Part shown: piece by piece, positions 44,279 to 51,836 of the stretch
How the letters are laid out: each line of letters begins with the position of its first letter
How positions within the stretch are numbered: the stretch's first letter is position 1
From: Bacteroidota bacterium
Lineage (GTDB): Bacteria; Bacteroidota; Bacteroidia; Chitinophagales; Saprospiraceae
Length of the DNA stretch: 64,000 bases
NCBI GenBank assembly: GCA_016234735.1
Contig: JACRAN010000117.1
Span: 1-64,000, forward strand
Reading direction: 5' to 3'
Made by a program: the position numbers and the translations under genes
Notes under the pieces: model-generated
What the model was told of the DNA's origin: nothing
Database searches by the model: none
The model's input: only the letters and a program-made list of their open reading frames with translations

Positions 44279-45382
44279 TTAACAAAGAACGTATCGTTTG
44301 CCCGGCAGGGAACGCACGATGCCTTTGAATTCAAGGTTCAGCAGCAACGAGGCCAGTTCGCTGTTGGTTATGTGGGATTGATAGCTCAACTGGTCAACGC
44401 CGATTTCTTCTTCTTTTTGAATCAAATCGACCACGGTTTTCTCTTGCGCTGAAAGTTCCTCAAAAAGACGGCCTTGCAGCGGCTGCGGGTTACCATCTTC
44501 GCCATCCCGGTTCCAGCGCAGGGTAGTCGCTACGTCTTCGGCGCTTTCAATCAGCGAGGCCATGTTTTTTTTGATTAAAAAATTGCAGCCCTGCGAAAAT
44601 TTATCCTTCACCCGGCCCGGCACCGCAAATACATCCCTGTTGTAGCCGTTCGCCTGCTGCACGGTGATGATGGAGCCGCCCCGCACTGCCGTTTCCACCA
44701 CAATCAGCGCATCGCACAAACCTGCAACGATGCGGTTGCGCATGGGGAAATTTTCCCGCTCCGGCCCCACATGGCTGGCAAACTCGGTTATCAGCCCGCC
44801 TTTTTCCGCCATTTCCAGGGCCACTTTCCGATGCTGTGCCGGGTAAATCCTTGCCAGCCCATGCCCCAGTACAGCTACTGTTTCAAGGCCGGACTGTAGG
44901 CTTTTTTTATGCGCCGCTACATCAATGCCATAAGCTAAACCACTGATTATGACGGGTTTATAAGGTGTAAGCCCCTCGACCAACTCATCGCAAATGCTTA
45001 GGCCCTGCGGGGAGGGGGTGCGGGTTCCAACAATGCTGATGGTGCGCTGATAGTTCAAATCGGCGGTGCCTTTGTAGTACAACATCACCGGGGCATCGTT
45101 GATGTTTCGGAGCCGTTGAGGATAATCTTTGTGTAGATAAAAAAGTGGGGTGATGACATGTTGGTCCATAAACTCCAACTCTTTTTCCGCCTCATCCAAC
45201 ACACTTTTGCCGGAGATGTTAGTGGCTGTCATCTCGCCAATACCTGGGATTTTGAGCAACTCCGATTTTCTCGCCTCAAAAACCTCCCTTGCACCACCGC
45301 AGTAACTGACCAATACCTTGGCCGTTACTGCTCCCACCAGCGGGATTTTGGTCAATGCTACTTTATAAAGGAGGTCTTTCAT
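44279..45382 (-). CDS. dprA: DNA-processing protein DprA
   Basis: Protein of 367 residues that loads RecA on incoming single-stranded DNA during natural transformation. The N-terminal helix-hairpin-helix part (LLKIPGIGEMTATNI) is followed by the Rossmann-like DprA core: SIVGTRTPSPQGLSICDEL (the GxR motif, here GTR), SGLAYGIDVAAHKKSL, VLGHGLARIYPAQH, and ENFPMRNRIVAGLCDALIVVETA. A C-terminal winged-helix-like domain (about 295-367) is present. The complete gene suggests DNA uptake ability, but no com genes are visible here. Confidence 0.95.
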   Translation of the reverse strand: MKDLLYKVALTKIPLVGAVTAKVLVSYCGGAREVFEARKSELLKIPGIGEMTATNISGKSVLDEAEKELEFMDQHVITPLFYLHKDYPQRLRNINDAPVMLYYKGTADLNYQRTISIVGTRTPSPQGLSICDELVEGLTPYKPVIISGLAYGIDVAAHKKSLQSGLETVAVLGHGLARIYPAQHRKVALEMAEKGGLITEFASHVGPERENFPMRNRIVAGLCDALIVVETAVRGGSIITVQQANGYNRDVFAVPGRVKDKFSQGCNFLIKKNMASLIESAEDVATTLRWNRDGEDGNPQPLQGRLFEELSAQEKTVVDLIQKEEEIGVDQLSYQSHITNSELASLLLNLEFKGIVRSLPGKRYVLC

Positions 45383-45390
45383 TACTTTTG
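45383..45390 (+). promoter_or_regulatory. Candidate -7 promoter element of the SH3 gene
   Basis: TACTTTTG fits TAnnTTTG, 118 bp before the SH3 gene. It overlaps the start of the divergent dprA, and there is no clear -33 match. Confidence 0.3.
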
Positions 45391-45507
45391 CTCAGGATTG
45401 CAGGTGCTTTTAAGTTCGGTCGTTTTTTTGCAGAAGAGAGCTATCGTCCCTTGAAAAGCCTAAAGTGCTTGCACCAACGAGCCACAAACTTACTTCAAAC
45501 CTGTTAA

Positions 45508-46098
45508 ATGAAAATGAAAGGTTTATTATCAAAAGTAGAGTACATCGTCATTGGTGTACTGGCCCTGGTTTTCCTGCTTTGGACCATATCAAAATGCAAC
45601 GCCCACAAGCAGGGGGCACAAACCACCGCGGCTGCCGAAGCCAGAGAAGACAGCCTGGCCAATGCGAGTGGTAAGCCTGCTGCCACTACGGCCTCACCGC
45701 AGCAGCCCGCCACCGGCCAAACGGCAACTGCCACCCAACTTGCTGTCACTACTGCCGGTGAAACCACTACCGCTGCCCCCGCTCCAACGCAGCAAAGCCA
45801 GCCTGCCACCACACCGGCCTCGAAAGAGCCGCAGCTTTCCAAACTCTACGTCACCATCGATAAACTCAAAGTCAGAAAGTCCCCGGGACTGAAAGGTGAA
45901 CTGCTGGGCGAGTTGAAACTTTTCGATGAGGTGTACTACATGAACGAAGTCACCGACTCCAGCTACCAGGTGAACCTGGGCAAAGAAATGGCCAACGAAC
46001 CCTACGTGAAAATCAAGACCAAAAGAGGCACCATCGGGTGGGTGTACGGTGCCGGGGTTCACTACGTGAAGAAAAAACGAAGTGGCGTTTTGGAGTGA
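45508..46098 (+). CDS. Membrane-anchored bacterial SH3-domain protein
   Basis: Protein of 196 residues. A single N-terminal membrane helix (about 11-27, VEYIVIGVLALVFLLW) is followed by a Thr/Ala/Pro/Gln-rich linker of about 80 residues, then a C-terminal SH3b domain (LYVTIDKLKVRKSPGLKGELLGEL ... TKRGTIGWVYGAGVHYV). SH3b domains often bind cell-wall peptides or metals. The layout suggests an envelope-facing sensor or wall-binding protein. Its function is not known. It ends 3 bp before the convergent response regulator gene stop. Confidence 0.82.
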   Translation: MKMKGLLSKVEYIVIGVLALVFLLWTISKCNAHKQGAQTTAAAEAREDSLANASGKPAATTASPQQPATGQTATATQLAVTTAGETTTAAPAPTQQSQPATTPASKEPQLSKLYVTIDKLKVRKSPGLKGELLGELKLFDEVYYMNEVTDSSYQVNLGKEMANEPYVKIKTKRGTIGWVYGAGVHYVKKKRSGVLE

Positions 46099-46101
46099 TT
46101 T

Positions 46102-46809
46102 TCAGGGAGCCACCTCCAGCACGAAGCCGCTGCTATGCACATTCACAATGCGGATGCGCTCGTCTTTCACTAAATATTTTCGCAGACGGGAAATGAACAC
46201 GTCCATGCTCTTGCGGGCGAGGAAGTCGTTTCGGCCCCACATTTTATCCAGCACCCGCTCCCGACTGACGAGTTGGCCTGCGTTCTCGCAAAGCATTTTC
46301 AGCAGCTTGGCTTCCTTTTCAGTCAAATGCACGACTTCTTCCCCGATTTGCAGGCGCAGTTTTTCACTGTCAAAAATGTATTTCCCGATTTGAAAAACGC
46401 GGCGGTTTTCATCGCCCGTTTGATTGGAAGAACCAAAGGCCGTGCGTTTCAGCACTGCCTGAATCCGCACCACCAACTCTTCCTCGTTCACCGGTTTTTT
46501 GATGTAATCGTCGGCACCTGCTTTGAAACCACGAGCCACATCGGCGTGGAGTGATTTCGCAGTGAGAAAAACGATGGGCAAATCCGGGCGGCGGTTGCGC
46601 AACAACTCGGCCACCGTGAAGCCGTCCAGCGCAGGCATCATCACGTCGAGCAGGCAAAGGTCGCAGGGCCAATCCTTGAACAGGCGAAGGGCTTCGACTC
46701 CGTTTTTTGCCCAGACCACCTCAAAGTCACGGGAAGTCAGGAACTCACCGAGCAAAAACCCCAGCGCTTCATCGTCTTCTGCCAGCAGGATTTTAGGTTG
46801 CATCGTCAT
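46102..46809 (-). CDS. OmpR-family response regulator
   Basis: Protein of 235 residues. The receiver domain (about 5-120) has the acidic pocket EDDE, the phosphoacceptor Asp55 in LLDVMMPALDG, Thr in FLTAKS and the conserved Lys in DDYIKKPV. The C-terminal winged helix (about 140-232) has LRLQIGEEVVHLTEKEAKLLKMLCEN and VFISRLRKYL. It binds DNA when phosphorylated. No histidine kinase gene is adjacent, so it is an orphan here. It is divergent from ribA, with about 80 bp between their starts. Confidence 0.93.
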   Translation of the reverse strand: MTMQPKILLAEDDEALGFLLGEFLTSRDFEVVWAKNGVEALRLFKDWPCDLCLLDVMMPALDGFTVAELLRNRRPDLPIVFLTAKSLHADVARGFKAGADDYIKKPVNEEELVVRIQAVLKRTAFGSSNQTGDENRRVFQIGKYIFDSEKLRLQIGEEVVHLTEKEAKLLKMLCENAGQLVSRERVLDKMWGRNDFLARKSMDVFISRLRKYLVKDERIRIVNVHSSGFVLEVAP

Positions 46810-46829
46810 CGGGTTGAAAGGTTGGGTTG

Positions 46830-46837
46830 TACCTTTG
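46830..46837 (+). promoter_or_regulatory. Candidate -7 promoter element of ribA
   Basis: TACCTTTG matches the TAnnTTTG box, 53 bp before the ribA start in the short divergent gap with the response regulator. A -33 box is not clear at the expected spacing. Confidence 0.4.
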
Positions 46838-46890
46838 CGAACTTAACACCCTGTTGGGTGTTCCATGTTCCAAATTTACGAACCACCACC

Positions 46891-47472
46891 ATGCAACGAC
46901 AAGTACAGGCATTCTTGCCTACGGATTGGGGAAACTTTAACATCATCGCCTACGCCGGGTCGGCTGACGACCTGACGCCGCATGTCGCTTTGGTGCATGA
47001 AAATTTAGACCCCGCCCGGCCCGTACTCGTACGCATCCACTCGGAGTGCATGACCGGCGATTTGTTCCACTCCCGCCGCTGCGATTGTGGGGAGCAATTG
47101 GACAAGGCGCTTGAAATGGCGGCAAGGGAAGGCGGCGCGGTGATTTACCTCCGCCAGGAAGGGCGGGGCATTGGCCTCATCAACAAACTGAAAGCGTACA
47201 ACCTGCAAGACCAAGGCTTCAACACCGCCAACGCCAACACGCACCTCGGCTTCGAGGTGGATGCCCGGCAGTACGGCCTGGCGGTTGAAATCCTGAACGA
47301 CCTCGGCATCCGCCAGATCCGCCTGCTCACCAACAACCCGCTGAAAATCGAAGCCATCGAACACTCCGGCATCGAAATCGTCAGCCGGGAGCCGCTCGTC
47401 ATCGAACCAAAAAAGGAAAATGCCGCCTACTTGCGTACGAAGCGGGAAGTGATGGGGCACCTTTTGAAATAG
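46891..47472 (+). CDS. ribA: GTP cyclohydrolase II
   Basis: About 193 residues from ATG 46891, the single-domain form that opens the imidazole ring of GTP in riboflavin synthesis. Zinc ligands are Cys53, Cys64 and Cys66 in HSECMTGDLFHSRRCDCGEQL. The catalytic loop is YLRQEGRGIGLINKLKAY, and LLTNNPLKIEAIEHSGIEIV ends the active site. The more common RibBA fusion would have an N-terminal DHBP synthase domain, which is absent here. No other rib gene is in the window. Confidence 0.95.
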   Translation: MQRQVQAFLPTDWGNFNIIAYAGSADDLTPHVALVHENLDPARPVLVRIHSECMTGDLFHSRRCDCGEQLDKALEMAAREGGAVIYLRQEGRGIGLINKLKAYNLQDQGFNTANANTHLGFEVDARQYGLAVEILNDLGIRQIRLLTNNPLKIEAIEHSGIEIVSREPLVIEPKKENAAYLRTKREVMGHLLK

Positions 47473-47534
47473 TTGAAAATGGAGAATTGAAAATTACAAA
47501 TTATCCATGTGATGCGTTTTCAATTTTCAATTAA
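47472..47534. repeat. Word-repeat hairpin between ribA and xth
   Basis: Left arm has GTTGAAAATGGAGAATTGAAAATT. The right arm has GTTTTCAATTTTCAATTAA. Words TTGAAAATTGAAAA pair with TTTTCAATTTTCAA. It spans the gap exactly from the ribA stop codon to the xth stop codon (47531-47533). Confidence 0.78.
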
Positions 47535-48304
47535 ATATCAATCTTCATCCACACCGGACAGTGGTCGGAATGCACGGCCTCGTTGAGGTGGCGGACATCC
47601 AGCACTTTTTCCTTCAAATTATCCGTAACTGACTGATAATCAATTCTCCAACCCTTGTTGTTGGCCCTCGAATTGAAGCGGAAACTCCACCAACTGTACT
47701 CCACTTTGGCGGGATGCACCTGCCGGAAAGCATCTGTGATGCCGCTGCCAAACCACTTTGTCATCCAGGCCCGCTCTGCTGGCAGGAAGCCGGAGGACTG
47801 CTGGTTGGTCTTCGGGCTGTGGATGTCGATGTCGGTGTGGGCAATGTTGTAGTCGCCCACGACGATGATTTTCGGACGTTCTTTTTTCAACTCGCCTATC
47901 CAGTTGAAAAAATCATCGAGGAACCCGTACTTGAAGCCCTGGCGTTCCTCGCCGGTGGTTCCCGAAGGGAAGTAGCAGTTGAGCAGCGTCCAGTCGCCGA
48001 AGTCGGTGCGCAGGATGCGCCCCTCCCGGTCGTATTTTTCCATGCCGCAGCCCGCCACCACAAGGTCCGGTTCTTTTTTTGACATGGTGGCCACGCTGCT
48101 GTAGCCTTTTTTTTCCGCCGAGTGCCAGTAGTGAAATTTATAGCCCAGTGCTTCGAAATGCACAGCATCTACCTGGTCAGGCTGCATTTTCGTTTCCTGA
48201 AAGCAGATGATGTCGGGGTTTTCCTGCTTTAACCATTCGAAGAGGCCCTTGCCCGCTGCCCCCCGAAAACCGTTGACGTTGTAAGAAATAATGGTCGTAG
48301 GCAT
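47531..48304 (-). CDS. xth: Exodeoxyribonuclease III
   Basis: About 257 residues from ATG 48304 (MPTTIISYNVNGFRGA). It belongs to the AP endonuclease/exonuclease III fold, with ICFQETKMQP (metal-binding Glu), the catalytic GDYNIAHTDIDIHSP, a WRIDYQSVT motif and the final HSDHCPVWMKI. It nicks DNA at abasic sites and trims 3' ends in base excision repair. Upstream codons from 48325 add a short, unlikely extension. A TATGTTTG -7-like box lies on its strand at 48323-48330. The last coding bases touch a word-repeat hairpin. Confidence 0.94.
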   Translation of the reverse strand: MPTTIISYNVNGFRGAAGKGLFEWLKQENPDIICFQETKMQPDQVDAVHFEALGYKFHYWHSAEKKGYSSVATMSKKEPDLVVAGCGMEKYDREGRILRTDFGDWTLLNCYFPSGTTGEERQGFKYGFLDDFFNWIGELKKERPKIIVVGDYNIAHTDIDIHSPKTNQQSSGFLPAERAWMTKWFGSGITDAFRQVHPAKVEYSWWSFRFNSRANNKGWRIDYQSVTDNLKEKVLDVRHLNEAVHSDHCPVWMKIDI

Positions 48305-48333
48305 TTGATTTTGTTTTGATGGCAAACATAAGT

Positions 48334-48369
48334 ATTAAGTAAAAAGGAGAAAGGACAAAGTAAAAAGTG
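48334..48369. repeat. AAGTAAAAAGG word repeat upstream of xth
   Basis: Direct repeats AAGTAAAAAGG, AGAAAGGAC, AAAGTAAAAAGTG. There is no complementary arm nearby. The word resembles the one in the DUF4249 signal-peptide region. Confidence 0.5.
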
Positions 48370-48430
48370 TAGGCCGAGCGCGTATCTCTCGCCAGTTTGA
48401 CAACCATGTTTTTCCTAAAAAAATACATAC

Positions 48431-48798
48431 ATGGCTGCAACTGCACCGGACCTTTCCATCCTTGACGAGCCGTTTGCGCTCAACTCCGAGCAGGTTGATT
48501 TTTATCGGGAACACAATTTTGTCAAACTCAAGCAGGTGTTCCCGACGGAGGTGCTGGCGCATTTCGGCCAGGTCGTTTCACAAAAAGTGCAGGAACTGAA
48601 CACCCAGCACCTGCCGATGGAGCAGCGGGACACCTACGGCAAAGCCTTCCTCCAAATCGTGAACATCTGGACCCGGAGCGAGGAGGTGAAACGCTTCGTG
48701 TTCGGCAAGCGGCTGGCCCGTATCGCCACCGAACTGATGGGCGTGCGGGGCGTGCGCATGTACCACGACCAGGCGCTGTTCAAGGAGCCGTGCGGCGG
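48431..48798 (+). pseudogene. Truncated phytanoyl-CoA dioxygenase family gene
   Basis: The first 121 or so codons encode the start of a PhyH-type 2-oxoglutarate/Fe(II) oxygenase (LNSEQVDFYREHNFVKLKQVF, then the VRGVRMYHDQALFKEP strand). The family continues with a GGxTPWHQD iron-binding motif, but here the sequence switches to unrelated codons (CGGVVVGLHFF) near 48798. All iron and 2-oxoglutarate ligands are therefore missing. The remaining frame to 48985 is antisense to a transposase remnant. The gene is surely inactive as an oxygenase. Confidence 0.82.
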
Positions 48799-48813
48799 CG
48801 TTGTAGTAGGCCT

Positions 48814-48966
48814 TCATTTTTTCGACTGTTTGGCGCCAGACTTTTTTCGGATGTCAATTTGGAGTTCTTCTTCAGCAATGTCAATCATTGTTTCAAGGGC
48901 CTCCACTTTTTGTTCCGATAGTTCCAACTGCCGTTTCAGTTGTTTGATTTGCACCTCGAATGATGG
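48814..48966 (-). mobile_element. Remnant of an IS3-family transposase OrfA (C-terminal end)
   Basis: About 50 codons on the minus strand give a leucine-zipper-like tail and the ending MIDIAEEELQIDIRKKSGAKQ. This is characteristic of IS3-family OrfA proteins. The N-terminal helix-turn-helix and all of OrfB are absent, and no inverted repeats remain recognisable. It abuts the break in the dioxygenase gene and the ATPase remnant. Confidence 0.72.
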
Positions 48967-49200
48967 CTCCGCAACGACCAAGTGATCAATATTTTTGAAA
49001 TCAAATTTTATAAAACCGAAATGACAATTGACGGCGAATATGCCAAGGCGTTGCGGGAAAAATTGAGGGTTTTCCAGGAAACGACAAATACCAGAAAATA
49101 CCCGATGCTCACCCTGATGACTACGTTTGGGATAAACGTGAACCAGCACAGTTTAGGGGTAGTGGAGAAGGTTATGACGCTGGAGGATTTGTTTGGGTAA
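48967..49200 (+). pseudogene. 3' remnant of an AAA ATPase with PD-(D/E)xK-type C-terminal region
   Basis: About 77 codons resemble the tail of the common Bacteroidota AAA ATPases of the DUF234-like group. Recognisable parts are RNDQVINIFEIKFYKTE, then EYAKALREKLRVFQETTNTRK, LTLMTTFGIN and the end VMTLEDLF. The ATPase domain with Walker motifs is missing, and no proper start is available, so it is a fragment. Confidence 0.65.
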
Positions 49201-49216
49201 GGAATGTAGTGCCAGG

Positions 49217-49894
49217 TCACATCCTCAAATCCTCAAACCGGCACTCCGGGCACTCGGTTTTGGCAAAGGTAAAAGTAGTGGCCGGTGTCTGCTTGTTGGG
49301 CGTTAACTTGTTCATTATCAACGTGTAACGGGAGCCATCCTTGCCAAACGACTTGATGCTCACGATGTCAAGCGTTTTTTTGTCCAGCGTCAGCCGGATT
49401 TTCGAATAGTCGGAATCTTTCGAAATGGGCTTGAACTCGATTTGCTGCACGAGCTTGCCGTTTTCCGAAAATTCATTGGTGAGGCCGTAGATGTAGTCGT
49501 TCCAGGCGTAGGCTTTCAGCAGATCCTGCGGGGATGAGATGCCGCCTTCCGCCGCATCCTCCTCCACGTCATTGATTTGCACCTCCTTGTTTTTGGCGAT
49601 GTACAGCCAAACCGCCTTCCCGTCGGAGACGAGGGTGCGGTCGTTGAGGTTGAGGCGGTACTTCTCGCCCTGCTGCACCAGCTTGCCTTTTTGCGTTTGC
49701 TTGGGCTGCTGCGGCACTTCGATTTCCAGCGAAAACTCAGCCTCCAACGTTTGGAAAGCTTCATATTTCTTGCGCATTTTCTCCAAAACTTCCTTCGCCT
49801 GTGGGTCGGACACCTCTTTTTTGGCGACGGGCGTTTGCGCAAAAACAACCACCGTGAAAATGGAAAAAAGGCTGGCAAGCATTATTTTTTGCAT
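49217..49894 (-). CDS. lolA: LolA-like outer membrane lipoprotein carrier protein
   Basis: Protein of 225 residues with a cleavable signal (LASLFSIFTVVVFAQ). The LolA fold is shown by AKEVLEKMRKKYEAFQTLEAEFSLE at the start, KGKLVQQGEKYRLNL, SDGKAVWLYIAKNKEVQI and the strand pair KIRLTLDKKTLDIVSI. LolA-like proteins carry lipoproteins across the periplasm. Bacteroidota members are divergent and some may have other ligands. It has an unusual Cys-containing end (KTECPECRFEDLRM). Upstream of it lies a word-repeat element with the GTGAGAGG word. Confidence 0.86.
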   Translation of the reverse strand: MQKIMLASLFSIFTVVVFAQTPVAKKEVSDPQAKEVLEKMRKKYEAFQTLEAEFSLEIEVPQQPKQTQKGKLVQQGEKYRLNLNDRTLVSDGKAVWLYIAKNKEVQINDVEEDAAEGGISSPQDLLKAYAWNDYIYGLTNEFSENGKLVQQIEFKPISKDSDYSKIRLTLDKKTLDIVSIKSFGKDGSRYTLIMNKLTPNKQTPATTFTFAKTECPECRFEDLRM

Positions 49895-49911
49895 GGTTTC
49901 TCTTTTTTAGA

Positions 49912-49978
49912 GATGTGAGATGTGAGAGGGTGAGAGGTGAGATTCGGCATTTTAAATCCAAACCGCTTTCTGAAAACA
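49912..49978. repeat. Composite dispersed repeat, copy 1
   Basis: GATGTGAGATGTGAGAGGGT-type words (49912-49942) are followed by GGCATTTTAAATCCAAACCG and CTTTCTGAAAACAACTCCCG. The latter two blocks are diverged copies of the tail shared with 50950-51052 and 58675-58787. This copy lacks the central CCCGATAGCTATCGGG palindrome. Confidence 0.65.
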
Positions 49979-50080
49979 ACTCCCGTCTCCATCATTCGCT
50001 TTCGTAAACGCTTCGGACGGGCGATTATTCATCTGGCCACCGTTTCAGCCGGTTAAAATTTGTTTAAAAACGGTGCCGTG

Positions 50081-50659
50081 CTACTCCGGCTTTCCCCACG
50101 ACCACCCGAAACGCAGCGAGAGTTCGCCCAAAAACGAGGAGAGTTCGCCATCGTTCGGCTTGGGCAGGCTGGTGTCGGAGACGAAGCGGTAGCCGCCTTC
50201 GAGGCCGAACCGGAACCATTGGAAAACGTTGATTTCCACACCCAGCGATGGCTGCACCACGAAAATCTTGTCGTCCGGTTCGTCCTCGGATTTCAAATCG
50301 CCACTGCCCATCAGGAAGCCGATTTTCGGATGCACCACCTTGAAGGAACGGGGCACGAAACCCACCATGAAGCCGCCGTAGGAAAGGTCGAAATTTCGTT
50401 TTTGACCGTTGTAAGTGGTTGATTCCGAGCTACTTGCCCCGCCAAAACCCAATAGCAAGGACTTGTTGAATTCCAATCCGCCAAAGCCGCCGCTGATGAA
50501 GGCCGTTTCGTCGCCGGAGCCGACAAACCCCAACACCGTGCCGCCCCAGGCACCCGTGAGTTTCAAGCCTGTTTTGCCAAACAGCGTTTCGTCCCGCTGC
50601 GCGTGAAGTGCCGTTGCCAGGAAAAACAGTGCGGGTAGGAGTAACGGGAATTTTTTCAT
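50081..50659 (-). CDS. Predicted outer-membrane beta-barrel protein
   Basis: About 192 residues from ATG 50659 with a signal peptide (MKKFPLLLPALFFLATALHAQ). The mature part is a series of glycine/aromatic-rich amphipathic strands (KLTGAWGGTVLGFVG, FISGGFGGLEFNKSLLLGFGG, YGGFMVGFV, LRFGWSWGKPE). It ends near the C-terminus with an aromatic strand, as expected for a small barrel of roughly eight strands. The specific family is not recognised. The 5' leader on its strand runs through an oddly structured region (50700-50830). Confidence 0.75.
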   Translation of the reverse strand: MKKFPLLLPALFFLATALHAQRDETLFGKTGLKLTGAWGGTVLGFVGSGDETAFISGGFGGLEFNKSLLLGFGGASSSESTTYNGQKRNFDLSYGGFMVGFVPRSFKVVHPKIGFLMGSGDLKSEDEPDDKIFVVQPSLGVEINVFQWFRFGLEGGYRFVSDTSLPKPNDGELSSFLGELSLRFGWSWGKPE

Positions 50660-50910
50660 GTGGTCAAAATTTGAGGCAAGATACGACGGGAAGGGCCCGT
50701 CCGCCAAACCTTAGTGGCCGCTACTTCGACGAACGGCCTGCATTTTTGGAGGAAGTAGCCCGCCGAATGCCGAAGCAGCCAGGCAACGGGCTGATTTTAC
50801 CAACTAATGACAAACCATCGTAGGTGGCTCGTGTTCAGAATGTGTCAAACAACAAAAATCCGAGTAGCCCAGAACCTCCGAGTTTTGTGATTTTAGTTGG
50901 TGAAAAATGG

Positions 50911-50945
50911 CCCCGGCAGGCGTGTTCGTCTGGCCGGGGTTTTTT
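50911..50945 (+). terminator. Orphan plus-strand terminator
   Basis: CCCCGGC (50911-50917) pairs with GCCGGGG (50933-50939) and is followed directly by six T. No plus-strand gene lies upstream within 1.7 kb, since the last is the ATPase remnant ending at 49200. It may end an unannotated short transcript. Confidence 0.7.
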
Positions 50946-50949
50946 ATAG

Positions 50950-51052
50950 AGGTGAGAAGGTGAGAGCCGGCGAGAAGGTGAGGTTGTATCCCGATAGCTA
51001 TCGGGATGAATTTCAGCATTTTAAATTCAAATTACTTTCTCAAAACAACTCA
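50950..51052. repeat. Composite dispersed repeat, copy 2
   Basis: GGTGAGAAGGTGAGAG words are followed by the palindrome ATCCCGATAGCTATCGGGAT (50988-51007) and GAATTTCAGCATTTTAAATT, then a tail with TACTTTCTCAAAACAACTC. The same order occurs at 58675-58787, and a reduced form at 49912. Confidence 0.78.
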
Positions 51053-51108
51053 CGCCTCAATATTTCAAAGAAAGGCACGAATTTCACCCCACATAAAAAA
51101 CGCTACGC

Positions 51109-51756
51109 ATGTCCATCCAAATTGCAGGCAGGTCTTTCCAGCCCAACCCGACTACCTACCCGGTCTGGTGGGCCATCATCAATCTGGGCATTTTGCTGTA
51201 CGGCATCCTGTTCCTGAAATGGAGCCTCGAACCTGTCATTTTCCTGTTTTGGATGGAAATCATTTTCTCCATCGGGGCAGCGCTGGTGCGGGCAGCTTTT
51301 GCCCTGGAGGGCCAGCCGTTCATGGCCACACTGCTCCGCAGGATTTTCCTCGTGGGCGCCGGAGCGGTGCTCGGCGTCGGCTTCATTCTGCTGACGGTTA
51401 CTTTCACCATCCATGCCTTCCACGATGCCTCCGGGCTGGTTGGGTCCAACCTTCAACTTCAAATGTTTTTGCTGCTGCTGAATTACTTGGCAGCGCTGGT
51501 GTTCCATTTTTTCCTGAACGGGCGCTTCCGGTCGGCCAGCCCGATCGGTGAGTTGATGAGCACCTTCGTGTACCTGCTGGTGCTGCTTTGCCTCATCATG
51601 GTGGTCACGATGCACCTGCTGCCGAAGTTCCCGGCGCTGAACCAGTCGCTGTGGGTCGGCTTGGCGGTGGTGGGCATAAAATTCGGTGTGGATTTGCTTT
51701 TCTGGAAAGTAAAAAGAGTGAAACCTGAAATATTGGAGGTGAGAGGCGAGGAGTGA
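51109..51756 (+). CDS. DUF6498-like polytopic membrane protein
   Basis: Protein of 215 residues with five or six membrane helices (about 20-38, 42-62, 80-100, 115-135, 145-168, 178-196). The start MSIQIAGRSFQPNPTTYPVWWAII is followed by a WSLEPVIFLFWMEIIF segment that resembles DUF6498 proteins, assigned with moderate confidence. Function unknown. The last residues (EVRGEE-stop) are read from a GGAGGTGAGAGGCGAGGAG word repeat that forms a hairpin with the end of the convergent GNAT gene. Confidence 0.7.
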   Translation: MSIQIAGRSFQPNPTTYPVWWAIINLGILLYGILFLKWSLEPVIFLFWMEIIFSIGAALVRAAFALEGQPFMATLLRRIFLVGAGAVLGVGFILLTVTFTIHAFHDASGLVGSNLQLQMFLLLLNYLAALVFHFFLNGRFRSASPIGELMSTFVYLLVLLCLIMVVTMHLLPKFPALNQSLWVGLAVVGIKFGVDLLFWKVKRVKPEILEVRGEE

Positions 51757-51836
51757 GAAGCGAGGTTTTAAAGAATTCAAGGGTTTTCCTCACCGCCTCA
51801 GCTCTCGCTGTCTCACCTCTCACTTCTCACCGCTCC
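51735..51836. repeat. Word-repeat hairpin joining two convergent genes
   Basis: Left arm 51735-51765 has GGAGGTGAGAGGCGAGGAG words. Right arm 51788-51836 has CTCACCTCTCACTTCTCACC and related words. Both stop codons (51754-51756 plus strand and 51820-51822 minus strand) lie inside the arms. It uses the GTGAGAGG word family. Confidence 0.85.

Larger units (their letters stand above)
50660..51108. other. Long intergenic region with structured segment, orphan terminator and composite repeat
   Basis: About 450 bp without a convincing gene. It holds several pairing segments (GCTACTTC with GAAGTAGC near 50716 and 50752; AGCCCG with CGGGCT near 50757-50792), a protein-like stretch of about 30 codons on the plus strand (DERPAFLEEVARRMPKQPG), a plus-strand terminator at 50911, and the composite repeat at 50950-51052. 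Confidence 0.5.

Noticed and set aside
48431-48985. Reading the 184-codon frame as a complete short oxygenase
   Set aside because: Only the first 121 or so codons resemble the PhyH family. The rest is antisense to an IS3 OrfA tail and lacks the iron ligands.
50700-50800. Possible cobalamin or other metabolite riboswitch
   Set aside because: Pairing segments exist but none of the conserved cores of known riboswitches is present, and the downstream gene is a barrel protein with no metabolic link.
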